Shown piece by piece: positions 1-6,279 of a DNA stretch of 7,663 bases; position 1 is the first letter of the stretch; each line of letters starts with the position of its first letter. Made by a program: the position numbers and the translations under genes. The stretch is from Candidatus Moranbacteria bacterium CG23_combo_of_CG06-09_8_20_14_all_35_22 (GTDB lineage: Bacteria; Patescibacteriota; Minisyncoccia; Moranbacterales; UBA2206): assembly GCA_002772115.1 (NCBI GenBank), contig PCRW01000078.1, positions 1 through 7,663 on the forward strand, given 5' to 3'. The notes beneath the pieces were generated by a model. That model was not told the DNA's origin and made no database searches. It saw nothing but the letters and a program-made list of their open reading frames with translations.

Positions 1-54
1 TATTCCAGTGGCCGTCTTGGGTGCCGTCTCTCCCGTAGTTTTGAATTAACTTAG
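1..54 (+). CDS. Possible 3' end of an upstream gene, perhaps SUMF1/FGE-sulfatase-like (partial)
   Basis: Frame 1 is open from the window edge to a TAG at 52-54 and encodes 17 residues, YSSGRLGCRLSRSFELT. The stretch is clearly richer in G+C than the spacer that follows, as expected at the end of a gene. The LGCRLSRS segment resembles the LGFRLARS-type ending of many formylglycine-generating-enzyme (SUMF1/FGE-sulfatase) domain proteins, from memory of that family. The fragment is short and the other two forward frames also reach stops within about 50 bases, so both the frame and the family are tentative. Confidence 0.3.
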   Translation, partial: YSSGRLGCRLSRSFELT

Positions 55-114
55 GCTTTGGATATTTTGTATTTGATTTGGTTTTTTTAATTCTTAATCT
101 TTTGAAAAAATAAT

Positions 115-2088
115 ATGGAATCACAAAATTTTGAACAATGGAAAAAGGTGGAGGAAAATGTCAATGAGGCGGAAAAAAACAAACGGCAAGCTCAAAAGGC
201 ATCGCAGATGATGTATCGAGAAACAAAAATTCCAAAAGAAGAACGGCAAGAAAAATCTAAAGAGGAAATTTTGGAAAAATCTAAAAGAGGACGAGTCGCC
301 AAAAAAGCGCTGGAAAGAGAAAATGTTTTTGAAACAGAAGCAGAGAAAATTTTGGGTGAAGAAAATTCACCGGAGCGAGAATTGGTTGAACTGCGAAAAG
401 AAAATTTGATCAAAGCCCTTCGTTATGAAAAAGCCATTCAAATGGAAAGAAAAGGATTACTTTCAGAAAAAGTGGAAATTTTGAAAGGCTTTGACGGAGC
501 GCCAAGCGGAGAAGAATTGGAAGCGCTAGATGAAGTCCGTGATGAATTGGGTGAAAATCAAAATTTACGAGAAAAATCACTGGAACTTAGTCCAGAAAGT
601 TATTTCGGATTACATTTGAAACAACTCAAAGAATATAAAAAAGAACTGGAAGAGGGAAAAATTGTGGAAACTGATTATGTCAAAGAACAAATGGAAGATA
701 TCGAAGTCCATCTTCAAGCCAACAAACCAATTTTGATTTATGGCCATCTGGGAAGTGGAAAATCGGAACTGGCAATGCATACAGCCAAAAAATATTCTGG
801 CAAAGAAGCCTTGATTATTTCTGGCTCAAAAAACATTTCTCAAGCGGAATTTTATGGACATCAGGTGCTTTCAATAGGGAAAATTAATAAAGAGGAACTT
901 GCTGGATATGAGAGAGAAGTTGATAAAAAATATCAAAAATGGGTTAAGGAAAACGAAGAATTTCTTAAAAATCTAAGCGAAAATGAAAAAGAAGGAGAGA
1001 AGAATAGGGCTCATGATCGCATATTACAAATTTATTTAACGCAATTTAAAGATGGAACAATTTCAGATTTTTTTATGGGACCGGTCTATCAAGCGATGGA
1101 AGAAGGTCGGATAATTATCATTGATGAAGTGAATGCGATTTCGCATGAAGTACTGATTAGTTTGAATCATATTTTAACTCGCAAAGTTGGAGACAAAATT
1201 AACATTCAACAAGATAGCGGAAGAGAAATTGAAATCAAAGAAGGTTTTGGAATAATGATGACGGGAAATTTGAATCAAGGGCAGGAAAAATATGTTGACA
1301 GACAAGATATGGATCCAGCTTTTCTTTCTCGACTTCACAAAATTGAATATGATTATTTGCCACAAATAACAGAAGGAAGCTTGGAAGATGAGGCTGGAAA
1401 AGAAAATGAATTATTTCATCTTATTCTAGCCGATATTATGGACAAAAACGGAAATATGGAAATTCCCAAAGGCAGTGAACAAAAACTCTGGAATTTGGCA
1501 AAATCAGCTCGGCTTATTCAAAATGTTTTTGCCGGCAAAGAAATTGACGGGGCTTATTATTTCAAAGAAGCGGGTGGTCGTTCGACAAAATATTTCCTTC
1601 AGGAAAATGTTCTTTCTATTCGTGCTTTGGAAAATGTAATTTCGCAGTGGAAAATGGAAGGCTATGAAAAAGAATTGGACTATTATATTTGGAATAATTT
1701 CATTAAGGAAAGCACGGTAGCAACTGATCGAGCCTATCTCTATCAAATTTTGAAAGATCAATTCGGTTTTTTTCAAAGCGATGGCTGGGACAAAAATCCT
1801 GATTATGGAAATGAGGGCGTGGTCAATTCCTTTGAAATTTCCGCTCCAAAAAACAAATCAGCCAAGCGAGAATTTTTTGGTCCGCGCGAAACAGTTGAAA
1901 TGGCTTTTGGCAAAGCCCCCGAGCGAACTAAGTGGCCGGAAGTTTCAAATGGGGATGAAATGGAAGATGAGAATATTATCAATCCAGAAATAATGGAAAT
2001 GGAAGAATGGAATGATTTTTTGAAAAAAGAAATGGGAGATCTGAAAAATGAAATCAAAGAAGTTTGCACAATAGAAAGTTCTAATTAA
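115..2088 (+). CDS. MoxR-like AAA+ ATPase with long charged N-terminal region
   Basis: A 657-residue AAA+ ATPase of the MoxR/dynein-related (AAA_5) type. Such proteins use ATP hydrolysis to remodel or activate partner proteins; the substrate here is unknown. Residues 1-200 are rich in Glu and Lys and predicted helical, probably coiled coil. The ATPase core follows: Walker A GHLGSGKSE (210-218, Lys216), Walker B IIIIDEVNAI (333-342, Asp337-Glu338), sensor 1 in MTGNLN (382-387), an arginine-finger-like FLSRL (403-407) and a sensor-2-like SIRAL (501-505). About 60 extra charged residues (roughly 258-318) separate Walker A from the conserved GPVYQAMEEG before Walker B. The C-terminal 100 residues are acidic and look poorly ordered. 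There is no signal peptide or membrane segment, so it is probably cytoplasmic. The ATG at 115 is the first in frame and has only a weak purine tract (gaaaaaa) upstream. MoxR proteins often sit beside a von Willebrand A-domain gene, but none is present here. Fold confident, role unknown. Confidence 0.85.
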   Translation: MESQNFEQWKKVEENVNEAEKNKRQAQKASQMMYRETKIPKEERQEKSKEEILEKSKRGRVAKKALERENVFETEAEKILGEENSPERELVELRKENLIKALRYEKAIQMERKGLLSEKVEILKGFDGAPSGEELEALDEVRDELGENQNLREKSLELSPESYFGLHLKQLKEYKKELEEGKIVETDYVKEQMEDIEVHLQANKPILIYGHLGSGKSELAMHTAKKYSGKEALIISGSKNISQAEFYGHQVLSIGKINKEELAGYEREVDKKYQKWVKENEEFLKNLSENEKEGEKNRAHDRILQIYLTQFKDGTISDFFMGPVYQAMEEGRIIIIDEVNAISHEVLISLNHILTRKVGDKINIQQDSGREIEIKEGFGIMMTGNLNQGQEKYVDRQDMDPAFLSRLHKIEYDYLPQITEGSLEDEAGKENELFHLILADIMDKNGNMEIPKGSEQKLWNLAKSARLIQNVFAGKEIDGAYYFKEAGGRSTKYFLQENVLSIRALENVISQWKMEGYEKELDYYIWNNFIKESTVATDRAYLYQILKDQFGFFQSDGWDKNPDYGNEGVVNSFEISAPKNKSAKREFFGPRETVEMAFGKAPERTKWPEVSNGDEMEDENIINPEIMEMEEWNDFLKKEMGDLKNEIKEVCTIESSN

Positions 2089-2096
2089 ATTATTTG

Positions 2097-2102
2097 TATA
2101 AT
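2097..2102 (+). promoter_or_regulatory. Candidate -10 box (TATAAT), possibly for a leaderless transcript
   Basis: A perfect TATAAT lies in the 22-base gap after the ATPase gene and ends 8 bases before the ATG at 2111. Transcription normally starts about 6-8 bases after the -10 box, which would place the first base of the mRNA at or very near the start codon. No good -35 hexamer lies 16-18 bases upstream; TTGCAC at 2064-2069 is too far away. In AT-rich DNA such a box can arise by chance, so this is a reasonable but unproven promoter. Confidence 0.4.
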
Positions 2103-2110
2103 ATTTGCTT

Positions 2111-2452
2111 ATGAAAATAGTTAAAGATAAAATTTCAGTTAATGAACTCAAGGAAATGTCGCAGAAGATGTTTGGCAATTTAGTTAAGGCGGTAGTGGAT
2201 GTAGAAAAAGAAATTATGGCGGTGGATGCCGATTTGCATGCCGATGAAGAAAGACTTCTTTTAGAAAATGGTTCCGAGCAAAAAAATTTATGGGGAATAA
2301 ATTTTTATCCGGAAAATTCAAAAGATGATTTTATTGAATTTGATTCAATGATAAACCTGCGTCCTTCTCAAGGAAATCGCAGTCGCGGAGTGGATGATGT
2401 GCAGGAACAAAAAAAAATCTTAAAAGTAGTTGATAAATTGGTGAAAAAATAA
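2111..2452 (+). CDS. DUF5674 family protein
   Basis: A 113-residue soluble protein matching the DUF5674 family from memory. The hallmarks are VKAVVDVEKEIMAV (25-38), LHADEE (42-47), LWGINFYP (60-67) and a highly conserved block around IEFDSMINLRPSQGNRSRG (75-93). The density of fixed charged and polar residues (His, Asp, Glu, Arg, Asn) suggests an active or binding site, but no biochemical function is known to me. The ATG at 2111 is preferred over an in-frame TTG at 2105 because it is a standard start, fits the usual family start MKIV, and leaves the TATAAT box outside the gene. The stop codon overlaps the next start by one base (TAATG), implying translational coupling with the downstream small protein. 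Confidence 0.85.
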   Translation: MKIVKDKISVNELKEMSQKMFGNLVKAVVDVEKEIMAVDADLHADEERLLLENGSEQKNLWGINFYPENSKDDFIEFDSMINLRPSQGNRSRGVDDVQEQKKILKVVDKLVKK

Positions 2453-2781
2453 TGGAATATTACCATAAAAATTTAGCCGGAGAAAAATGGAACAACCTTT
2501 CTTTTTTTGAGCAAATGGCCAATATTGGCAGTGAAATTGAACGAACGATAAAGTGGAAAGATAAAAAAATCGAATATTCCCGCTTAGCTTTTGAGCGAGC
2601 TTTAGAACTTTTGGATTTCACGATCGCTGATGCGAAAAATAAGACAAAGCTTAAGGAGCTTTTGCGTACGCGCGAAGCTCTGGCGGATCATTTCTTTTTC
2701 AATAATGAATATAATTCAACGGATGAAATCTGGCAAAAATATTTCTTCGCTTTTACTTGGGCAGTAAGGATAAATTTGTAA
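2452..2781 (+). CDS. Small helical protein of unknown function, coupled to DUF5674
   Basis: A 109-residue protein that I cannot assign to a named family, although I recall similar hypothetical proteins in CPR bacteria. The core blocks are QMANIGSEIERTIKW (21-35), YSRLAFERALELLDFTIAD (42-60), LKELLRTREALADHF (67-81) and IWQKYFFAFTWAVR (93-106). All are predicted amphipathic helices, giving a small all-alpha bundle. There is no signal peptide, membrane segment or metal-binding cluster. The ATG shares one base with the stop of the DUF5674 gene, so the two are almost certainly co-translated, and a shared process or complex is a fair inference. The conserved Glu/Arg/Trp positions argue that it is a real, selected protein rather than a chance ORF. 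Confidence 0.8.
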   Translation: MEYYHKNLAGEKWNNLSFFEQMANIGSEIERTIKWKDKKIEYSRLAFERALELLDFTIADAKNKTKLKELLRTREALADHFFFNNEYNSTDEIWQKYFFAFTWAVRINL

Positions 2782-2793
2782 GAAAATAATAGT

Positions 2794-4020
2794 ATGCATA
2801 AATCAATTCAGCTTTCTCGAAAAATCGGTGGACCCGCCTCGCGCTCGCCTCGATTCGACAATCAAGTCGAAGCGGGTCGAGGAGCGACCTTCGTCGCGAG
2901 TCGAGGCGGGAAAATTGAAATTAGAAGCAAAGTAAAACTTACGAAAAAAACTTTGCCGATTTTGTATACTCCAGGGGTGGCGGAAGTTTCGCGGGCGATT
3001 GCCAAGGATAAGAAGCTTTCCAAGCTTTATACGATGCGGAAAAATACGGTGGCGGTCATTTCGGATGGATCGGCGGTTTTGGGACTGGGCAATATTGGGC
3101 CAGAAGCAGCGCTTCCAGTTATGGAAGGGAAAGCTTTGTTTTTTAAGGAACTTGGTGGAGTGGATGCGATTCCGATTGTACTTTCAACACAGGATACGGA
3201 AGAAATTATAAAAACAATAAAATATCTGGCCCCAACTTTTGGCGGAATAAATTTGGAAGACATCTCAGCGCCGAGATGTTTTGAAATTGAAGAACGATTG
3301 AAAAAAGAATTAGACATTCCGGTTTTTCACGATGATCAACATGGCACAGCGATTGTGGTTTTGGCAGGACTGATTAACGCGCTTAAGGTTGTCAAAAAAG
3401 ATTTGGCAAAAATAAAAATTGTCATTTCTGGCACAGGTGCGGCGGGAGTGGCGATTGCTAAGTTACTTTTGAAAGCTGGTGCTAAACATATTGTTATGCT
3501 TGACCGCATGGGGATAATTTACAAAAAAAGAAGCGGGGGACTCAATATTTCGAAAATGGAAATTGCACGCATTACTAATCCGGAAAATGTGAGGGGCAAT
3601 ATTCGTGATGCTCTTACGGGGTCGGATGTTTTTATTGGAGTTTCGGCACCAAATATTCTCACAGAAGAAGATATTTCCAAAATGAATAAATATGCTATTG
3701 TTTTTGCGATGGCCAATCCAATTCCGGAAATTATACCAGAACGCGCCAAAGCCGGCGGGGCGTTTATCGTAGCGACAGGACGCTCCGATTATGCCAATCA
3801 AATCAATAATGTTCTGGCTTTTCCAGGAATTTTTCGAGGAGTTTTGGATAACAATGTGAAAATTATTACTGACGAACATAAAATAAAAGTGGCTAAGGCT
3901 ATTGCCAGTTTGATAAAAAATCCAAATCGTGGTAAAATAATACCAGAAGCGTTGGATAGTCGAGTGGCAAAAAAAGTCGCCAGCGTTTTTAAAAATAATA
4001 AATTACGAACTACGAAATAA
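2794..4020 (+). CDS. NAD(P)-dependent malic enzyme (malate dehydrogenase, decarboxylating)
   Basis: A 408-residue cytoplasmic malic enzyme that oxidatively decarboxylates malate to pyruvate and CO2 while reducing NAD(P)+. The catalytic Tyr58 lies in YTPGVAEV and the general base Lys113 in MEGKA. The metal ligands are Glu155-Asp156 (NLEDISAPRCFEIE) and Asp180-Asp181 (FHDDQHGTA). The Rossmann nucleotide loop is GTGAAG (213-218), followed by ANPIPE (307-312) and TGRSDYANQINN (328-339). All catalytic positions are intact. The oddity is residues 14-39, encoded by a 78-bp GC-rich palindromic element. Without them the N-terminus reads SRKIGG-KIEIRSKVKL, matching the usual short bacterial form. The last residues (LRTTK) are encoded by an AT-rich repeat that runs past the stop. 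The ATG at 2794 lies 12 bases after the previous gene, consistent with readthrough transcription. NAD versus NADP preference cannot be read from the sequence. Confidence 0.95.
   Translation: MHKSIQLSRKIGGPASRSPRFDNQVEAGRGATFVASRGGKIEIRSKVKLTKKTLPILYTPGVAEVSRAIAKDKKLSKLYTMRKNTVAVISDGSAVLGLGNIGPEAALPVMEGKALFFKELGGVDAIPIVLSTQDTEEIIKTIKYLAPTFGGINLEDISAPRCFEIEERLKKELDIPVFHDDQHGTAIVVLAGLINALKVVKKDLAKIKIVISGTGAAGVAIAKLLLKAGAKHIVMLDRMGIIYKKRSGGLNISKMEIARITNPENVRGNIRDALTGSDVFIGVSAPNILTEEDISKMNKYAIVFAMANPIPEIIPERAKAGGAFIVATGRSDYANQINNVLAFPGIFRGVLDNNVKIITDEHKIKVAKAIASLIKNPNRGKIIPEALDSRVAKKVASVFKNNKLRTTK
2833..2910 (+). repeat. GC-rich multi-stem palindromic element inserted in frame in malic enzyme
   Basis: A 78-bp block with 53 G or C bases by hand count sits in an AT-rich gene. 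Its ends are a perfect 9-bp inverted repeat, CCCGCCTCG (2833-2841) and CGAGGCGGG (2902-2910). Inside are two hairpins. The first pairs CCTCGA plus TTCGAC (2848-2859) with GTCGAA (2866-2871) and TCGAGG (2877-2882), with loop AATCAA and a 5-base bulge GCGGG. The second pairs GCGAC (2884-2888) with GTCGC (2893-2897) around loop CTTC. An extra CTCG/CGAG pairing (2844-2847 with 2897-2900) extends the outer stem. The shape is a three-way junction. It encodes exactly 26 codons without a stop. Confidence 0.8.
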
Positions 4021-4088
4021 ACGAAATACGAAACATTGAAATTCATTTTTCGTAATTTCGTATTTCGTATTAAGTTCGTATTTCGTAA
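4003..4088. repeat. AT-rich inverted repeat of ACGAAAT-type units
   Basis: The left arm (about 4003-4033) is built of TACGAAC, TACGAAAT, AACGAAA and TACGAAA units. The right arm (about 4048-4088) has the complementary TTTCGTAA, TTTCGTAT and TTCGTATT units. They are separated by a 14-base loop (4034-4047), so an imperfect hairpin of about 30 bp with a few bulges could form. The left arm encodes the last residues of malic enzyme (LRTTK) and its TAA stop; the right arm ends four bases before the ATG of the next gene. It could act as a transcription terminator or mRNA end protector, but it lacks the compact GC stem and T-tract of a classic intrinsic terminator. Confidence 0.65.
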
Positions 4089-4092
4089 AAAT

Positions 4093-4533
4093 ATGAAGAT
4101 ATACAAACAAAAAATTGAGTTGCAAACCACGACTCAAATTGAATTTATCGACATCACCCAAAAAGTCGAGGCGGTGATTGAATCTTCCGGTATTCGAGAA
4201 GGACAAGTTTTGGTTTTTTCTCAACATACCACTTCTGGCATTGCGATCAATCACAATGAAGCGATGCTTATTCAGGATTTTATGCGAACACTCTATCGTA
4301 TTGTGCCAGTGTCGGATCGTTATTCCCATGATCTTTTTGAACTTAATCGGGCAGTCACTTCTGATGGTAGAAGCAATGGACATTCTCATTGCAAAGCAAT
4401 TCTTCTGGGGGCAAGTCAAACAGTGCCGATTGAAAAAGGAAAAATGGATCTTTCTCAAAAACAAAGCATTTTTTTTGTAGAAATGGATGGTTCAAGAAAA
4501 AGAGATTATATCGTGCAGGTTATCGGGTTATAA
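4093..4533 (+). CDS. yjbQ: YjbQ / UPF0047 family protein
   Basis: A 146-residue protein of the YjbQ/UPF0047 family, small cytoplasmic trimeric proteins whose biological role is not settled; some members show weak thiamine-phosphate synthase activity. Family signatures are VFSQHTTSGIAINHNE (41-56), HDLFELN (79-85), NGHSHCKAILLGAS (95-108) and the C-terminal FFVEMDG (127-133). The conserved histidines (45, 54, 79, 97, 99) that form the metal/phosphate-like site are present. The frame is open back to a TTG at 4036, but that extension (KFIFRNFVFRIKF...) is only translated repeat sequence. The ATG at 4093 gives the normal family length and start. The isoaspartate methyltransferase gene follows after 8 bases, so the two are probably co-transcribed. 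No other thiamine gene is visible nearby. Confidence 0.9.
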   Translation: MKIYKQKIELQTTTQIEFIDITQKVEAVIESSGIREGQVLVFSQHTTSGIAINHNEAMLIQDFMRTLYRIVPVSDRYSHDLFELNRAVTSDGRSNGHSHCKAILLGASQTVPIEKGKMDLSQKQSIFFVEMDGSRKRDYIVQVIGL

Positions 4534-4541
4534 AAATTCCA

Positions 4542-5165
4542 ATGGATAATTTAATCAATAATTTAATCAAAAACGGATACCTCAAGACTGATTTGATTAT
4601 TGGTGCTTTTTCCGAAATAAGTCGAGTAGAATTTTTACCTAAAGATTTGGAAAGCGAATTTATGGCAGATATTGCTTTGCCGATTGGATATGGGCAAACC
4701 ATCTCGCAACCGAAAACCGTGGCAATTATGTTTGAACTTTTAGAACCGGATCGTGGACACAATATCCTAGATGTTGGTTCAGGTTCTGGTTGGACGACAG
4801 CTCTTCTTTGTTATATTGTTGGATCAAAAGGCAAAGTAACGGCAGTAGAAAGAATAGAAGAACTTAGGCAATGGGGTAAAAATAATACGGCTAAATATAA
4901 AAATTATGTAAAGAATGGAGAAAAAGGCATCGCGGAATTTTATTCAATCGATGGAAAAAAAGGTTTTCCAGAGAATGCGCCGTATGATAGAATTTTAGTT
5001 AATGCTTTTGTCAAAGTTATTCCAGAAGAATTAAAAAATCAATTAAAAATCGGAGGGAAAATGATCATTCCCGTAAATGACAGTCTGGTGTATTTAGAAA
5101 AAAAAAGCGAGAATGATTTTTATAAAGAAGAATACTTGGGATTTAGTTTTGTTCCCTTGGTTTAG
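4542..5165 (+). CDS. pcm: Protein-L-isoaspartate O-methyltransferase
   Basis: A 207-residue class I SAM-dependent methyltransferase that methylates abnormal L-isoaspartyl residues in aged proteins, starting their repair to aspartate. The family-specific substrate-side motif GQTISQP (51-57) is intact. SAM-binding motif I is ILDVGSGSGW (75-84), with the acidic ribose-binding Glu103 in VTAVERIEEL. YDRILVNAF (148-156) and GGKMIIPV (171-178) correspond to the later motifs, and the C-terminus ends in FVPLV as in family members. Length matches the usual 200-215 residues and there is no signal peptide. One small departure is Lys58 after GQTISQP, where Tyr is common. The ATG at 4542 has no clear Shine-Dalgarno site, and translation may depend on coupling to yjbQ just upstream. 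A gap of about 100 bases separates its TAG stop from mltG. Confidence 0.92.
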   Translation: MDNLINNLIKNGYLKTDLIIGAFSEISRVEFLPKDLESEFMADIALPIGYGQTISQPKTVAIMFELLEPDRGHNILDVGSGSGWTTALLCYIVGSKGKVTAVERIEELRQWGKNNTAKYKNYVKNGEKGIAEFYSIDGKKGFPENAPYDRILVNAFVKVIPEELKNQLKIGGKMIIPVNDSLVYLEKKSENDFYKEEYLGFSFVPLV

Positions 5166-5183
5166 CGAGATGTATTTTTTTGT

Positions 5184-5212
5184 TTTACAAATTTAACGCC
5201 AGACATTTTATT
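5184..5212 (+). promoter_or_regulatory. Weak candidate promoter for the mltG-rarA pair
   Basis: In the 103-base gap before mltG, TTTACA (5184-5189; five of six bases match TTGACA) and TTTATT (5207-5212; four of six match TATAAT) are 17 bases apart. Transcription would start near 5219, about 50 bases before the ATG at 5269. The -10 match is poor and the region is AT-rich, so chance is a serious alternative. The rest of this gap is low-complexity sequence (GGAAATTGGGAATTAGAAAT) resembling degenerate repeats. Confidence 0.2.
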
Positions 5213-5268
5213 GGAAATTGGGAATTAGAAATCAGATATTTAAAGGCTTAATAAAAAAAATTAAATTA

Positions 5269-6279
5269 ATGAAAAAAAATATATTTATAATAATCTCTGT
5301 AATCTTTCTGCTACTCTTCGCAGGGCTTTTTTATTTTAGGCAACAAGTTTATTATTCGCAAGCAAAATTTGATGGAACTAAAACTTTTGAAATTACTAAA
5401 GGAGAAGGAAATAAGGAAGTGGCTGTAAAATTAAAAAAAGCCAATTTGATTTCGGGAGAAATTTATTTTTATTATTATGTAAAATCACAAGGACTTTCAA
5501 ATAAGATAATGCCGGGGGTATATGAATTTTCCGGTGGATTAACAATTCCGGAAATTGTTCATATTATTACAAATGGAGAAGAAAAATTTATTCGAATTAC
5601 TTTTCCGGAAGGTTTTAGCGCGAAACTTATGTCCAAACGCTTGAGTGAAAATAATTTAGATGGTAAAAGATTTCTTGAAATAGTCAATGCTCCAAAGGAA
5701 TTCAAAAAACGCTACAACTATTTGACACCAGAAAATATCAAAACCTTGGAAGGTTATCTTTTTCCAGATACTTACTTTTTTAAAAAAGATATAAAAACAG
5801 AAGATATTATTGGGAGACTGCTGGATACTTTTAACGAGAAACTTACCGAACAAATGAAAGCAGATATCGCCAAGCAAAATAAATCTGTGGAAGAGATAAT
5901 TATTATGGCAAGTATTATTGAAAAAGAAGTGCAAACCGCAGAGGATATGAAAATTGTGAGTGGAATCTTTTGGAAAAGAATTACGAGTGGGCAAAGGCTG
6001 GAAAGCGATGCCCCACTCTCATATATTTTGCAAGACAACAATGATCAGCATAGTGGAAAAGATTTAGAACTTGATTCACCTTATAATACCTATCGCAATA
6101 CTGGACTTCCGCCAACCCCAATTTCTAATCCCGGAATAAATGCTATAAGCGTGGCGATTTATCCGATGGAATCAAACTATAATTTTTTTCTTACTGCGGA
6201 TGTTGATGGTGGAAAGAAAGTTATTTATTCAAAAACTTTTGAAGAGCATGTGGCTAATCGGAAAAAATATGGACTGTAA
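5269..6279 (+). CDS. mltG: Endolytic murein transglycosylase MltG (YceG-like)
   Basis: A 336-residue inner-membrane enzyme that cuts nascent peptidoglycan glycan strands and is thought to set strand length by releasing them from synthesis. Residues 1-4 are Met-Lys-Lys-Asn, followed by one transmembrane helix (about 5-23, FIIISVIFLLLFAGLFYF); the rest lies outside. A LysM-like region (about 38-105) contains EGNKEVAVKLKKANLI. The YceG catalytic domain follows with EGYLFPDTY (161-169), ASIIEKE (214-220; Glu218 is the catalytic acid), a LESDAPLSYIL region (244-254) and SPYNTYRNTGLPPTPISNPG (270-289). The frame is open back to a TTG at 5218, but the extra 17 residues come from low-complexity repeat DNA. 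The ATG at 5269 places Lys-Lys directly before the membrane helix, as usual. The 3' end overlaps rarA by 11 bases. All expected catalytic parts are present. Confidence 0.93.
   Translation: MKKNIFIIISVIFLLLFAGLFYFRQQVYYSQAKFDGTKTFEITKGEGNKEVAVKLKKANLISGEIYFYYYVKSQGLSNKIMPGVYEFSGGLTIPEIVHIITNGEEKFIRITFPEGFSAKLMSKRLSENNLDGKRFLEIVNAPKEFKKRYNYLTPENIKTLEGYLFPDTYFFKKDIKTEDIIGRLLDTFNEKLTEQMKADIAKQNKSVEEIIIMASIIEKEVQTAEDMKIVSGIFWKRITSGQRLESDAPLSYILQDNNDQHSGKDLELDSPYNTYRNTGLPPTPISNPGINAISVAIYPMESNYNFFLTADVDGGKKVIYSKTFEEHVANRKKYGL

Noticed and set aside
2655..2690. A partly self-complementary stretch around GCGTACGCGC in the small helical protein gene
   Set aside because: The pairing is short and imperfect, composition matches the gene, and the encoded helix is continuous, so there is no sign of insertion.
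3260..3279. A 7-bp stem with 6-base loop (ACATCTC/GAGATGT) in malic enzyme
   Set aside because: It falls in the conserved metal-binding segment EDISAPRCF, so the sequence is explained by the protein; it is not an insertion.
4164..4174. An 11-base match (AGTCGAGGCGG) between yjbQ and the right end of the malic enzyme element
   Set aside because: It encodes KVEAV at a position where similar residues are normal for YjbQ, and there is no matching inverted arm, so it is most likely coincidence.
5218..5268. A 17-residue N-terminal extension of MltG from a TTG start
   Set aside because: It is encoded by low-complexity repeat-like DNA, and the ATG at 5269 places the basic residues properly before the membrane helix.
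6200..6268. A 23-residue N-terminal extension of RarA from a TTG start inside mltG
   Set aside because: The family N-terminus begins just before PLADRIRP, so the ATG at 6269 is sufficient and the extension would lie wholly in mltG coding sequence.
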